Source of the DNA: Paludibacter jiangxiensis
GTDB taxonomy: Bacteria > Bacteroidota > Bacteroidia > Bacteroidales > Paludibacteraceae
Reading direction: 5' to 3'
NCBI RefSeq assembly: GCF_001618385.1
Contig: NZ_BDCR01000001.1
Location: forward strand, 682,001 to 746,000
Length of the DNA: 64,000 nt
Part shown: positions 18,633 to 27,373 of the stretch, in pieces
Layout: the number at the start of each line of letters is the position of its first letter
Position numbering within the stretch: position 1 is the stretch's first letter
Made by a program: the position numbers and the translations under genes
Notes under the pieces: generated by a model
Told to the model about the DNA's origin: nothing
What the model saw: only the letters and a program-made list of their open reading frames with translations
Databases searched by the model: none

Positions 18633-18683
18633 CAATTTTTATCCCGAAAAACATGCAGTACATATTTTACTAATTATCAATAG

Positions 18684-18739
18684 GATAAAAACAAAAACAC
18701 CTTCTTTTCACAGAGAATATGTCTGTAAAAAGAAAGTGT
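18684..18739 (-). terminator. Rho-independent terminator of the ilv operon
   Basis: A 17-bp stem (18697-18713 with 18723-18739, two G-U pairs on the transcript) with a 9-nt loop, followed on the minus strand by a broken T-tract TTTTGTTTTT. It lies about 25 nt beyond the ilvN stop and ends the operon before pnp. Confidence 0.88.
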
Positions 18740-18763
18740 AATATTTGGCTGAAATGCTTGCTG

Positions 18764-19303
18764 TCAGCCTTTTGCTTCCTCTTCGCGATCAGAGAGGAAC
18801 TTGCTGAGCAATTCGGAGGTCGATTTGGTGATAGCAATGCGACCCGAACGAACGTACTGTTTTACACCGAACTTATCGAGAGCATAATACAATTCTTTTA
18901 TCTCGTCGGTGTGGCCAGTCATTTCGATTACAGAAAAAGTGCGGGTAATCTCCAGAAAACGGGCGTTGTACTTGCGTACCAGTTGTTCTATTTCGTCGCT
19001 TTCCAAAATCGACTCTGTATCAACCTTGTAAAGCGCAACTTCCTGATAAATAACCTCATCATCCGTGTAATAATAGGCCTTGAGTACGTCGATACGTTTC
19101 TCGATTTGCTTTACCACTTTATCAATTTCTTCCTCGTCGGTATAGACCGTGATGGTAAATTTGTGAACACCTTCGATGGAAGATGCCGATACAGTAAGAC
19201 TTTCAATGTTGAGCTGCCGGCGAGAGAAGATAATAGATACCTGATTCAGCAATCCGGGGCGGTTTTCAGAGAAAACGATAACGGTATATAATGTTTTTTC
19301 CAT
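18764..19303 (-). CDS. ilvN: Acetolactate synthase small (regulatory) subunit
   Basis: A 179-aa regulatory subunit of acetohydroxyacid synthase. The N-terminal ACT domain reads YTVIVFSENRPGLLNQVSIIFSRR, then NIESLTVSASSIEG, ending around residue 80. The C-terminal ALS_ss domain follows (YNARFLEITRTFSVIEMTGHTDEIKELY). It binds valine or another branched-chain end product for feedback inhibition and activates the catalytic subunit; this is known for the family. It follows ilvB by 19 nt. A terminator lies directly downstream, so no ilvC is cotranscribed here. Confidence 0.95.
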   Translation of the reverse strand: MEKTLYTVIVFSENRPGLLNQVSIIFSRRQLNIESLTVSASSIEGVHKFTITVYTDEEEIDKVVKQIEKRIDVLKAYYYTDDEVIYQEVALYKVDTESILESDEIEQLVRKYNARFLEITRTFSVIEMTGHTDEIKELYYALDKFGVKQYVRSGRIAITKSTSELLSKFLSDREEEAKG

Positions 19304-19322
19304 AAGTCTGTATTCTTTGTTC

Positions 19323-21017
19323 TTATTTCAATCGTACATCGGTTATATCAGCACCGGCAGGTACCATCGGCAACACCATCCCTTTGGGTTCGATCCTCAC
19401 TTCGAGCAGATAGGCATCGTCGTTGCTAACCATTTCGGCAATAGCATGGTCGAGTTCTTCGTGCGTGGAAACACATTTACCATTAATCCCATATGCTTTC
19501 GCAACAGCTACGAAATCAGGATTTTTCATATTGGTAAAAGAATAGCGTTCGTCGAAGAACATTTCCTGCCATTGGCGAACCATGCCGAGGAAGTGATTAT
19601 TAAGCACAATGATCTTTACACCGATATTTTCCTGAAGGATAGTTCCAAGCTCCTGAATGGTCATCTGAATGCCGCCATCGCCACAAAAGAGGCAAACAGT
19701 GCGGTGGGGAGCTCCAATTTTTGCCCCGATAGCAGCCGGCAAACCAAATCCCATGGTTCCCAATCCACCGGAAGTAACCATACTGCGGGTTTGTGAAAAC
19801 CGGAAGTAACGGGCTCCCATCATCTGGTTTTGACCTACATCGGTAACACAAATCGCTTTGTGCCCGGTAGCTTCGGACACCTTACTGATGACTTCTCCCA
19901 TTTTAATATCGGGAGTGGAGGGGTCAATCTCCTCTTTGATCACCTCATCGTATTCAATTTTGGCATACGAATCGAAGCTGGAAATCCATTCGTCGTGACG
20001 AGCAGGTTGCAACTGTTTGGTAACTGCGGCAATAGTCTCTTTTGAATTTCCCAAAACGGCCACATCCGCTTTTACATTTTTGTTTATCTCGGCAATATCG
20101 ATATCGAAATGAATAATCTTTGCCTGTTTGGCGTAAGTCGCCAGTTTGCTGGTCACCCGGTCGTCGAAACGCATCCCGATGGCAATCAGCACATCACACT
20201 CGTTGGTTTTAATATTACAGCCATAATTACCGTGCATTCCCAGCATCCCTTTGTTGAGCGGATGATCGGTAGGCATCGCCGACAGTCCGAGCAGAGTCCA
20301 GGCAGCAGGAATTTGCGCTTTTTCGAGCATTGCCAACAGTTCATTTTCGGCATTCCCCAAAATAACCCCCTGTCCAACCAACGCAAACGGTTTTTTTGCC
20401 TGGTTGATCAAAGCTGCAGCATCTGAAACGACCTGTTCATCGATCGGTGGAGTCGGAATAAAGCTGCGAATAAAAGTACACGGTTCGTAGTGGAAATTCA
20501 TCAATTCGATCTGTGCATTTTTGGTCAGGTCGAGCACCACCGGACCGGGACGGCCTTCGCGGGCGATATAAAAAGCACGAGCCACTGCCCAGGGAATCTC
20601 AGCTGCCGAACGAATCTGATAACTCCATTTGGTAATAGGCTGAGTAATGCCCACCACATCAGTCTCCTGAAAGGCATCGGTAGCCAAAAGTGAAGCAACC
20701 ACCTGTCCACACACAACTACCATCGGCGTACTGTCGATCATGGCATCGGCCACACCGGTAATCACGTTGGTTGCACCCGGACCCGAAGTGGCAATGACGA
20801 CACCCGTTTTTCCGGTTACACGTGAATAACCCTGTGCTGCGTGTACAGCTCCCTGTTCGTGACGCACCAAAATGTGGCGCATCTTGTCGTGGAAATCGTA
20901 CAGTGCATCGTAAACCGGCATAATAGCTCCACCGGGATAGCCGAAAATGGTTTCAACTCCTTCGGCAAGAAACGCTCGCATGAGCGCCTGGCTTCCTGAA
21001 ATTTGTGATTGACTCAT
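19323..21017 (-). CDS. ilvB: Acetolactate synthase large (catalytic) subunit, biosynthetic type
   Basis: A 564-aa thiamine-diphosphate enzyme making 2-acetolactate or 2-aceto-2-hydroxybutyrate, the committed step to Val, Leu and Ile. Motifs: SGSQALMRAFLAEGVETIFGYPGG, the catalytic Glu region RHEQGAVHAAQGYSR, SGPGATN, GMRFDDRVT, and the ThDP motif GDGGIQMTIQELGTI with LNN. The open frame extends seven codons upstream to a non-ATG start, but the ATG at 21015-21017 (MSQSQISG) is where family homology begins. A 127-nt gap separates it from the CDF transporter gene upstream. Confidence 0.96.
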   Translation of the reverse strand: MSQSQISGSQALMRAFLAEGVETIFGYPGGAIMPVYDALYDFHDKMRHILVRHEQGAVHAAQGYSRVTGKTGVVIATSGPGATNVITGVADAMIDSTPMVVVCGQVVASLLATDAFQETDVVGITQPITKWSYQIRSAAEIPWAVARAFYIAREGRPGPVVLDLTKNAQIELMNFHYEPCTFIRSFIPTPPIDEQVVSDAAALINQAKKPFALVGQGVILGNAENELLAMLEKAQIPAAWTLLGLSAMPTDHPLNKGMLGMHGNYGCNIKTNECDVLIAIGMRFDDRVTSKLATYAKQAKIIHFDIDIAEINKNVKADVAVLGNSKETIAAVTKQLQPARHDEWISSFDSYAKIEYDEVIKEEIDPSTPDIKMGEVISKVSEATGHKAICVTDVGQNQMMGARYFRFSQTRSMVTSGGLGTMGFGLPAAIGAKIGAPHRTVCLFCGDGGIQMTIQELGTILQENIGVKIIVLNNHFLGMVRQWQEMFFDERYSFTNMKNPDFVAVAKAYGINGKCVSTHEELDHAIAEMVSNDDAYLLEVRIEPKGMVLPMVPAGADITDVRLK

Positions 21018-21144
21018 ATTTAGTAGATTAAAGAGCAAAGATCCAGAAACAAAGACTTTAAGGAGTGATCATTTCTGGCAGCTCTGCACATTTTTACTTC
21101 AATTTATTCTGATTTTATATTTCTCGCGCTGCGAACGAATTATT

Positions 21145-22038
21145 TCAACAGCACCCTGCTTCAAACTCGCATTGTTCGTTTTCCGTTTCAAATTCGATGG
21201 TGGCATGGTAAATTCCAAACTCCTTGCAAAGATTTCGAATGGATGTTTTCAAACCCGACAATTCATTTACGCTAATTGCACAACATGTTACCACATGCAA
21301 CGTGATGATATGCCGTTCTCCGTCCAATGTCCAGAGATGAACATCATGCAGATCCTTCACCTTATCGAGCTGCCTGATCTTGTCGAGCAATTTCGGTTCA
21401 TTTACCTCAGCCGGCACCTTCTGCATCAAAATTTTGAACGAGGCTTTCAGGTTTTTGTAAACGTTTGCCAATACCCAAACGCTGATACCCAAAGAAAGAA
21501 TCGGGTCGAGCACCGGAACATCTACAAACATCATCACCACACTGACAATCAGCACGGCAATCCAGCCCAACACGTCTTCCATAAAGTGCAGCATCACCGC
21601 TTTTTCATTCAGCGAATCTCCCTTTTTCAACCGGAAGATGGCCGCTCCGTTGACTGCAATCCCCAGAATGGCAAGAAAGAACATTCCCCGGGCATTGGAA
21701 ACTTCGGGGTGGATCACACGACCGATAGCAGCCTGTATCACAAAAATAGAACCTACCAGCAGCACCACAGAGATAAAGATAGCCCCCAAAAGAGAGAAAC
21801 GTTTGTATCCGTAGGTATAGTTCAGGTCGCCTTTTTTGTTGGAGAGACGTTGCAGGTACCACGCCACGCCCAGCGAAATACTGTCGCCAAAATCGTGCAA
21901 GGCATCCGAAAGGATAGCCACACTATTAGTGAGCAAGCCGCCTACCAGTTCGATGATAGCAAAACCCAGATTCAGGAAAAACGCCGCAACGATATTTCCG
22001 CTTGCATGATCGTGATGATGTGAATGGTCGTGAGACAT
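21145..22038 (-). CDS. Cation diffusion facilitator (CDF) family divalent metal transporter
   Basis: A 297-aa inner-membrane metal/proton antiporter. A His-rich cytoplasmic N-terminus (SHDHSHHHDHA) precedes about six transmembrane helices. Helix 2 carries SDALHDFGDSISL and helix 5 carries HFMEDVLGW, the His/Asp metal-binding sets of CDF zinc transporters. A cytoplasmic C-terminal domain (about 205-290) ends in a cysteine cluster, CEFEAGCC. Zn2+ or a similar ion is the likely substrate, exported from the cytoplasm. It is embedded between ilvD (83 nt) and ilvB (127 nt) on the same strand, so it should be controlled with branched-chain amino acid synthesis. The spacers look AT-rich and contain short hairpins, so partial independent expression is possible. 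Confidence 0.92.
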   Translation of the reverse strand: MSHDHSHHHDHASGNIVAAFFLNLGFAIIELVGGLLTNSVAILSDALHDFGDSISLGVAWYLQRLSNKKGDLNYTYGYKRFSLLGAIFISVVLLVGSIFVIQAAIGRVIHPEVSNARGMFFLAILGIAVNGAAIFRLKKGDSLNEKAVMLHFMEDVLGWIAVLIVSVVMMFVDVPVLDPILSLGISVWVLANVYKNLKASFKILMQKVPAEVNEPKLLDKIRQLDKVKDLHDVHLWTLDGERHIITLHVVTCCAISVNELSGLKTSIRNLCKEFGIYHATIEFETENEQCEFEAGCC

Positions 22039-22121
22039 TGTTCAATGTTTAATTGTTGAACCGTTTAATCATTGATCTGAAGATACAGATTTCATTTTCA
22101 AATCTTCAAATTCTCTAATTT

Positions 22122-23945
22122 TCAAATTACCCTTACCGCTCCCTTGTCAGCCGAACTTACCATGCTGGCGTACGCACGAAGCGCTTTTGATACTTTTCGG
22201 TCGCGGTCGGCAGGCGTAAAAGCCGCATCGCCACGGGCTTCTTCGGCTTTGCGGCGGTTCTGCAACTCTTCGTCGCTCACTTTTACGTTGATAGAACGGT
22301 TCGGTATATCGATTTCAATGATGTCGCCATCTTTTACCAACCCGATGTTACCTCCCGAAGCTGCCTCCGGAGAGATATGTCCGATCGATAAACCGGAAGT
22401 TCCACCCGAGAAACGACCATCGGTAATCAGAGCACACTCTTTACCTAGGTGTTTCGATTTGATGTACGAGGTCGGATAGAGCATCTCCTGCATACCGGGG
22501 CCACCTTTCGGTCCTTCGTGAGTGATTACCACTACGTCGCCCGAAACGACTTTCCCGCCCAGAATGCCTGCACAAGCAGCATCCTGCGAAGTAAACACTT
22601 TGGCCGGACCTGAGAATTTCCAGATGCTTTCGTCCACACCGGCAGTTTTGATAACGCAACCGTCCAGCGCGATATTGCCTTTCAGAATTCCCAGACCACC
22701 ATCTTTGGTGTAGGCATGTTTCACATCGCGGATACATCCGTTTTCACGGTCGGTATCCAGTTCGGCAAACTGTTCGTTTTGCGATCCCAGCACCAGATTG
22801 AAGCGGTTGGCGGGAGCGCTTTTGTATTTATTGATGGCTTTGTCCGAAACAGCCGGACTTTTGATATCGTATTGAGCAATCGCTTCCTCCAGCGTAAGCC
22901 CATCGGCACGGTTTACGGATGTATCAAGCAAGCCACCACGATTCAGTTCAGCCAGAATACCCAAGATACCACCGGCACGATTTACATCCTGGATATGATA
23001 TTTTTGCGTATTGGGTGCCACTTTGCACAAACAGGGCGTTTTACGCGAAAGAGCGTCAATATCGTCCATGGTAAAGTCCACTCCGGCTTCGTGAGCCACA
23101 GCCAACAGATGGAGCACCGTGTTGGTAGAACCGCCCATCGCAATATCCAGAGTCATGGCATTGAGCACCGACTTGCGGGTTACAATCGACAGCGGCAACA
23201 CGCTTTCGTCACCATCCAGGTAATATTTGTAGCAATTCTTTACGATCAACTCTGCCGCGTCCATAAACAGCTGTCTGCGATTAGCATGGGTAGCCACAAT
23301 AGTACCGTTGCCCGGAAGCGCCAAACCGATAGCTTCGTTGAGGCAGTTCATGGAGTTGGCGGTAAACATTCCTGAGCAGGAGCCACAGGTAGGACAAGCA
23401 GCGCGTTCTACCTTTTCCAGAACACTTTCGGGAACATTGCTGTCGCCACCCTGCACCATAGCATCGATCAGGTCGAGTTTCTTATCTTCCAACCGGCCTG
23501 CTTCCATCGGCCCGCCAGAAACAAATACCGTCGGAATATTGAGGCGCATGGCAGCCATCAGCATCCCCGGAGTAATTTTATCACAATTGCTGATGCAGAT
23601 CATGCCGTCGGCCTTGTGCGCATTCACCATGTATTCCACACTGTCGGCAATAATGTCGCGCGATGGTAGCGAATAGAGCATTCCGTCGTGACCCATGGCG
23701 ATACCGTCGTCGATAGCGATGGTATTGAATTCGGCAGCAAAGCAACCCAATTTTTCGATTTCGGCCTTAATTTCCTGACCGATTTCGTGCAAATGAACGT
23801 GACCCGGCACAAATTGAGTAAATGAATTAACGATGGCAATAACCGGTTTGCCCATCTGATCGTCTGTCATTCCGTTGGCACGCCACAACGAGCGGGCTCC
23901 TGCCATCAAACGACCTTGTGTTGTTGTATTGCTTCTGAGTTTCAT
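22122..23945 (-). CDS. ilvD: Dihydroxy-acid dehydratase
   Basis: A 607-aa iron-sulfur enzyme converting 2,3-dihydroxy-isovalerate or -methylvalerate to the 2-keto acids, in Val/Ile/Leu (and pantothenate) synthesis. Cluster and active-site motifs are present: [46 protein letters not shown], and near the C-terminus [16 protein letters not shown]. The length is typical. The start ATG (23943-23945, [10 protein letters not shown]) is 50 nt downstream of an unknown lipoprotein gene, and no promoter was seen in that gap. Transcription therefore probably comes from the attenuated ilv promoter at about 24.7 kb. Confidence 0.97.
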   Translation of the reverse strand: MKLRSNTTTQGRLMAGARSLWRANGMTDDQMGKPVIAIVNSFTQFVPGHVHLHEIGQEIKAEIEKLGCFAAEFNTIAIDDGIAMGHDGMLYSLPSRDIIADSVEYMVNAHKADGMICISNCDKITPGMLMAAMRLNIPTVFVSGGPMEAGRLEDKKLDLIDAMVQGGDSNVPESVLEKVERAACPTCGSCSGMFTANSMNCLNEAIGLALPGNGTIVATHANRRQLFMDAAELIVKNCYKYYLDGDESVLPLSIVTRKSVLNAMTLDIAMGGSTNTVLHLLAVAHEAGVDFTMDDIDALSRKTPCLCKVAPNTQKYHIQDVNRAGGILGILAELNRGGLLDTSVNRADGLTLEEAIAQYDIKSPAVSDKAINKYKSAPANRFNLVLGSQNEQFAELDTDRENGCIRDVKHAYTKDGGLGILKGNIALDGCVIKTAGVDESIWKFSGPAKVFTSQDAACAGILGGKVVSGDVVVITHEGPKGGPGMQEMLYPTSYIKSKHLGKECALITDGRFSGGTSGLSIGHISPEAASGGNIGLVKDGDIIEIDIPNRSINVKVSDEELQNRRKAEEARGDAAFTPADRDRKVSKALRAYASMVSSADKGAVRVI

Positions 23946-23995
23946 TTTGTATGTATATTTGTTTCTGACTTGATTATAAAAACAATGACTTAATC

Positions 23996-24520
23996 TTAAG
24001 AATAAGATGGATTACTACAAGTTTCTCTGAGTTTTACTACAAATTTATTGCCCTTTATCTTGATAATTGTTTGATCGTCATTGGGTGCTGGTGGCGGAGG
24101 TGGAATCTTAAAATAAGATTTATACGAAACCACACTTTTTCCTGCTGTCTTTTCAACCCAATAGTTATCAATCGAATCTGTCACAAATCTATATCCTTTA
24201 TATCTAAGACAGGCTTTAAATGGAGAATAACTAAATGTTTCTCTTATTACTGAATCAAATTCACTTTGAAATGATAAAGTTGAATCAATTGAATGATAAG
24301 TAAACCAAATAACATATGTACTGCTATCATTAGAACACTTTTGCTTAATGGCAATCACAGAATCTAGAATTGAATAAAATAAAGACTGCTTTGCTCTTAC
24401 AAGAAGTACTTCTTTCTTAGCAATTGTGTATGCTGCCTCTTTTTTATTCTTCTGAACGGATTTCTGTTGGCAACCCAAAAACAATATACCAGCAACTAAG
24501 CATAAAGCGAGTTTTTTCAT
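23996..24520 (-). CDS. Unknown lipoprotein encoded between the ilv attenuator and ilvD
   Basis: A 174-aa protein with a lipoprotein signal (hydrophobic residues 4-16, lipobox LFLGC, C17), so membrane attachment in the periplasm or outer membrane is inferred. The mature part is Lys- and Ser-rich, has further cysteines (C62, C104, C168), a five-proline run (140-144) and no recognised domain. The gene is visibly richer in A/T than ilvD, which suggests acquisition. It starts 12 nt after the attenuator T-run and ends 50 nt before ilvD, so it is the first structural gene of the ilv transcript. Nothing in the sequence links it biochemically to amino acid synthesis. Confidence 0.75.
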   Translation of the reverse strand: MKKLALCLVAGILFLGCQQKSVQKNKKEAAYTIAKKEVLLVRAKQSLFYSILDSVIAIKQKCSNDSSTYVIWFTYHSIDSTLSFQSEFDSVIRETFSYSPFKACLRYKGYRFVTDSIDNYWVEKTAGKSVVSYKSYFKIPPPPPAPNDDQTIIKIKGNKFVVKLRETCSNPSYS

Positions 24521-24531
24521 AATTAAGTATC

Positions 24532-24562
24532 AAAAAAGCCCTTCTCATGGATGAGAAAGGCT
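24532..24562 (-). terminator. ilv operon attenuator terminator
   Basis: On the minus strand AGCCTTTCTCA (24562-24552), a TCCA loop and TGAGAAGGGCT (one G-U) form an 11-bp stem followed directly by TTTTTT (24537-24532). The 5' arm can instead pair with GGGTGAGTCAGGC (24612-24600), next to the leader-peptide stop codon. That alternative has 11 bp including one G-U pair and a 2x2 internal loop. Terminator and antiterminator exclude each other, as in ribosome-mediated attenuation. Confidence 0.85.
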
Positions 24563-24613
24563 TCGTTAATTCGTTTATATATCGTTCAATCTACTACATG
24601 CCTGACTCACCCT

Positions 24614-24667
24614 TTAGGATTTGACTAAAAGGACGACCACGTTCACGAGTAGAATAGAATTGTTCAT
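24614..24667 (-). CDS. ilvL: ilv leader peptide, MNNSILLVNVVVLLVKS
   Basis: A 17-codon open frame on the minus strand, starting about 14 nt after the predicted transcription start. Ten codons specify branched-chain residues: one Ile, four Leu, five Val, including the runs ILLV and VVVLLV. The stop TAA (24616-24614) is immediately followed by the antiterminator 5' arm. In known amino acid attenuators, a ribosome stalled at scarce Ile, Leu or Val codons favours the antiterminator and lets transcription continue. Content, position and exclusive hairpins together make a leader-peptide role very likely, although the peptide itself is too short for homology. Confidence 0.85.
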   Translation of the reverse strand: MNNSILLVNVVVLLVKS

Positions 24668-24688
24668 TGTTGAATCGTTTTGTGGATG

Positions 24689-24718
24689 CAAAGATAGGCG
24701 TTTTTTATTCTCCTGCAA
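24689..24718 (-). promoter_or_regulatory. Promoter of the ilv operon (TTG-N19-TATCTTTG)
   Basis: On the minus strand TTG (24718-24716), a 19-nt spacer, and TATCTTTG (24696-24689). Transcription should begin near 24682, ahead of the leader peptide. The promoter lies in the gap after the YitT-family gene. Confidence 0.85.
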
Positions 24719-24803
24719 TAATCTTTCAAAAAAAAGTTCCCAAAAACTTCTATTTTGTTGTTTCAGGGTGCTATTTAATGATAGATTGCAAGCTGAAATT
24801 GAT

Positions 24804-25721
24804 TTACTTCACTTTCATCGCTTCAAAACCCTGACCATACACACCGATAACAGAGCCCTGCGAAACAAACGCTGCCGGATCGATCGATTTGACCAATCGG
24901 AATATCGCAACCGACTGGTTTTTACGGGCAATGACCATAATCACCTTCACTGGCTCTTTCGAATACCAGCCTTCTCCATTCAGAATCGTTACTCCGCGAT
25001 GCACTTCGTTGTTGATGCGATCGGCGATCTTCTCATGCTCACGCGAAATAATAAAAAATTGCACCGATTGGCGCACACCGTTCACCACCATATCGAGCGA
25101 AACAGACATCACAGCCAGCGTTACCAACCCAAAAACCACCTTTTCGAGGCTTCCAAGAATAAGATACGACGAACTGATAATAATCACATCGCAATAGAGC
25201 ATTGCCCGGCCGAGTGTTATATTGCGACTCTGATTCAGAATTTTTGCAATAATATCGGTTCCTCCCGAACTTCCGTTGGAGATAAAAACGATACCGACCC
25301 CCACTCCGGCCATGATACTTCCAAGGATACAGGCCATAAAAGAGTCGTTGGGACCGACAAAAGTACCACGTGGTATAATAGGAATAACCGAGAAAAGGAA
25401 TGTCAACACACCTACACCAAAAATCGTTTTCAAGCTGAAAGACAATCCGATATTACGGATGGCAATCACCAAAAGAATGGCGTTGATGGCAAAATAGGGA
25501 ATGGAAACCGGAATTCCCGTAGCAAAAAAGATAAGTGCACCTATACCCGTTACACCACCACCCGGGATCTGATGCGGAAGCAGAAATGCTTTCCAGGCAA
25601 AGGCATAAAGCAGCAAGCCAAATACAATTTGCACGTGATCCCTGATATCCGAAGCTTTCGGACGTAATTTACCCCAATTATTCGGAACGCGAATCCCTTT
25701 TATCTTCAGTGAACGATTCAT
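24804..25721 (-). CDS. YitT family membrane protein with C-terminal DUF2179 domain
   Basis: A 305-aa protein with five to six transmembrane helices in the first 220 residues and signature segments ALYAFAWKAFLLP-like (here LLLYAFAWKAFLLPHQIPGG), GGGVTGIGAL, SNGSSGGTDIIA and SLDMVVNG. A soluble C-terminal domain of DUF2179 type follows (REHEKIADRINNEVHRGVTIL, then VIMVIARKNQSVAIFRLVKSIDPAAFVSQG). The family is widespread; its transported substrate is unknown. It is divergent from gldA and sits upstream of the ilv promoter on the same strand. Confidence 0.9.
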   Translation of the reverse strand: MNRSLKIKGIRVPNNWGKLRPKASDIRDHVQIVFGLLLYAFAWKAFLLPHQIPGGGVTGIGALIFFATGIPVSIPYFAINAILLVIAIRNIGLSFSLKTIFGVGVLTFLFSVIPIIPRGTFVGPNDSFMACILGSIMAGVGVGIVFISNGSSGGTDIIAKILNQSRNITLGRAMLYCDVIIISSSYLILGSLEKVVFGLVTLAVMSVSLDMVVNGVRQSVQFFIISREHEKIADRINNEVHRGVTILNGEGWYSKEPVKVIMVIARKNQSVAIFRLVKSIDPAAFVSQGSVIGVYGQGFEAMKVK

Positions 25722-25860
25722 CTATTGTAACAGGTTTAGGATCAATCTGCAAAATAATGGTTATTTTTGTGAGACTTTATACGTGATATCATTGCATGTC
25801 TGTTTTGGGCAACGTTCCGTATTAGCAGGCACAAAGATACAACAAATTGAGAAGGAATAC

Positions 25861-26766
25861 ATGTCATTATCGATTCAACAGTTAACTAAATATTACGGCC
25901 AGCAGGCAGCCCTCAACAATGTTTCGTTCGAGCTTCATGCTGGTGAGATTGCCGGATTTCTGGGACCAAACGGAGCCGGAAAATCTACGCTGATGAAAAT
26001 TGTCACCGGATATATCTCGGCCGATGCGGGCACCGTTTCCGTTTGCGGCGAAAAGGTGACGGAAACCGGACTCGAAACACGCCGGATGATCGGTTATTTG
26101 CCGGAACACAACCCGCTGTATCCTGATCTTTATGTGAAAGAGTATCTTCAGTTTGTGGCAGGAATGTACCATTTGGGCAAGCAAAGCAAGAGTCGGGTGG
26201 ATGAAATGATAGAACGCACTGGCCTGACCGGTGAATATAAAAAGCGCATAGGTCAGCTATCGAAAGGCTACCGTCAACGTGTCGGACTGGCACAGGCGCT
26301 GATTCACGATCCCAAGGTGTTGATTCTGGATGAACCGACTACCGGACTCGATCCCAATCAGCTGACTGAGATAAGAAACCTGATTATTGAAGTTGGGAAA
26401 GAGAAAACCGTTCTTTTCTCCACTCACATCATGCAGGAAGTGAAGGCAATTTGCAAACGTGTAATTATTATCAACAACGGAAAACTGGTAGCCGACAGTA
26501 CGGAAGACAGCCTTCTTCACGAAGTTGATAAAGACCGGTTCGGAGCACTTGTTGAATTTGCCGGAGTTATTGTTCCCGACAGACTTTGTTCCATTCCGGG
26601 AGTGCTGCGTGTTGACCCGATTGGCAAAAACACCTTTCAGGTGACAAGCACGACCGATGTTCGTTCTGACATATTTCGTCTGGCTGTAGAGACCAATATA
26701 CCCCTTTTGACTCTGCAACAGCAAGCACAAAGTATGGAAGATGTATTCAAAAAGTTGACCAACTAA
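25861..26766 (+). CDS. gldA: ABC transporter ATP-binding protein, GldA type
   Basis: A 301-aa ABC ATPase: Walker A GFLGPNGAGKSTLMKI (about 35-50), signature QLSKGYRQRVGLAQAL, Walker B VLILDEPTTGLDP, H-loop STHIMQE. The roughly 80-residue C-terminal extension is typical of the NatA/GldA subfamily. In gliding Bacteroidota GldA works with GldF and GldG; in non-gliding Bacteroidales homologues are common and their substrate is unknown. The open frame extends 26 codons upstream, but the ATG at 25861 has a good purine-rich site (GAAGGA) and starts the conserved domain. No permease gene is adjacent; the next gene is an exosortase (25 nt). Confidence 0.85.
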   Translation: MSLSIQQLTKYYGQQAALNNVSFELHAGEIAGFLGPNGAGKSTLMKIVTGYISADAGTVSVCGEKVTETGLETRRMIGYLPEHNPLYPDLYVKEYLQFVAGMYHLGKQSKSRVDEMIERTGLTGEYKKRIGQLSKGYRQRVGLAQALIHDPKVLILDEPTTGLDPNQLTEIRNLIIEVGKEKTVLFSTHIMQEVKAICKRVIIINNGKLVADSTEDSLLHEVDKDRFGALVEFAGVIVPDRLCSIPGVLRVDPIGKNTFQVTSTTDVRSDIFRLAVETNIPLLTLQQQAQSMEDVFKKLTN

Positions 26767-26791
26767 AATATGAAATCTTAACCTGGTTGTT

Positions 26792-27373
26792 ATGTTAACG
26801 AAAGCCGACATAAAGCAGTATGCTACAAGATTAACTCCTTTCAAAGGAGTATTCATCTTCATCGTAGTGATGATGGCAGCTAACTGGTTTTGGAAAATTT
26901 TTGTTCACGATGGCAACTATGACACGGATGTAACATTTCTCGGCATTAACATAACAGGTCCTTTCATTTTTGAACAAAAGGAGATTATACGGGTTGTCAG
27001 TCTGGTTTTTGAATTGTTCAATATCCCCTTTGCCGTCAGTCATGGCACCATGTTTGAATTTGCCAACAGGCAGAGCTCCGAAATAGCCTGGGGATGTACA
27101 GGTCTCAAGCAAGCCTTCATATTTGCTTGCATTATAGCATTCAGCCGTGGCCCATGGAAACACAAGTGGTGGTACATTTTAGCCGGGCTGCTTGTCGTCC
27201 ATGTGGTAAATGTGTTAAGAATAACGGTTGTGGGAGTAGTACTGAGCCACGATCCAGAAGCATTCGAAATAGTACACAGCTATTTCTTCAAGTATATATT
27301 TTACCTCATTATCTTCCTGATGTGGGTCATGTGGGAAGAGTATTTTTTCAAGAAAAGCCTTCAAAAAGCATAA
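26792..27373 (+). CDS. Exosortase/archaeosortase family transpeptidase
   Basis: A 193-aa integral membrane protein with about five helices. It carries the exosortase triad: Cys in AWGCTGLKQ (C102), Arg in VVNVLRI (R143) and His in VHSYFFKYIFY (H162). Family members are thought to cut C-terminal sorting signals of exported proteins and attach them to the envelope or release them. The short length resembles Bacteroidota exosortase variants rather than proteobacterial EpsH. No protein in this window ends with a PEP-CTERM-like tripartite signal, so substrates must be elsewhere. It follows gldA by 25 nt, suggesting coexpression. Confidence 0.82.
   Translation: MLTKADIKQYATRLTPFKGVFIFIVVMMAANWFWKIFVHDGNYDTDVTFLGINITGPFIFEQKEIIRVVSLVFELFNIPFAVSHGTMFEFANRQSSEIAWGCTGLKQAFIFACIIAFSRGPWKHKWWYILAGLLVVHVVNVLRITVVGVVLSHDPEAFEIVHSYFFKYIFYLIIFLMWVMWEEYFFKKSLQKA

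Noticed and set aside
18719-19291. 190-codon frame on the plus strand over ilvN
   Set aside because: It is fully antisense to ilvN, which has convincing ACT-domain homology, and begins inside the ilv terminator.
21172-22023. 283-codon frame on the plus strand
   Set aside because: It lies antisense to the well-supported CDF transporter and has a His/Gln/Arg-rich product without any known domain.
22039-22121. Low-complexity TTTTCAAAT-type stretches in spacers (also about 62932-62985)
   Set aside because: Short AT-rich repeats of this kind are too simple to claim as elements from one window.
24621-25667. 348-codon frame on the plus strand
   Set aside because: It is antisense to the clear YitT gene and the ilv leader; its His/Arg/Asn-rich product is typical of a reverse-frame shadow.
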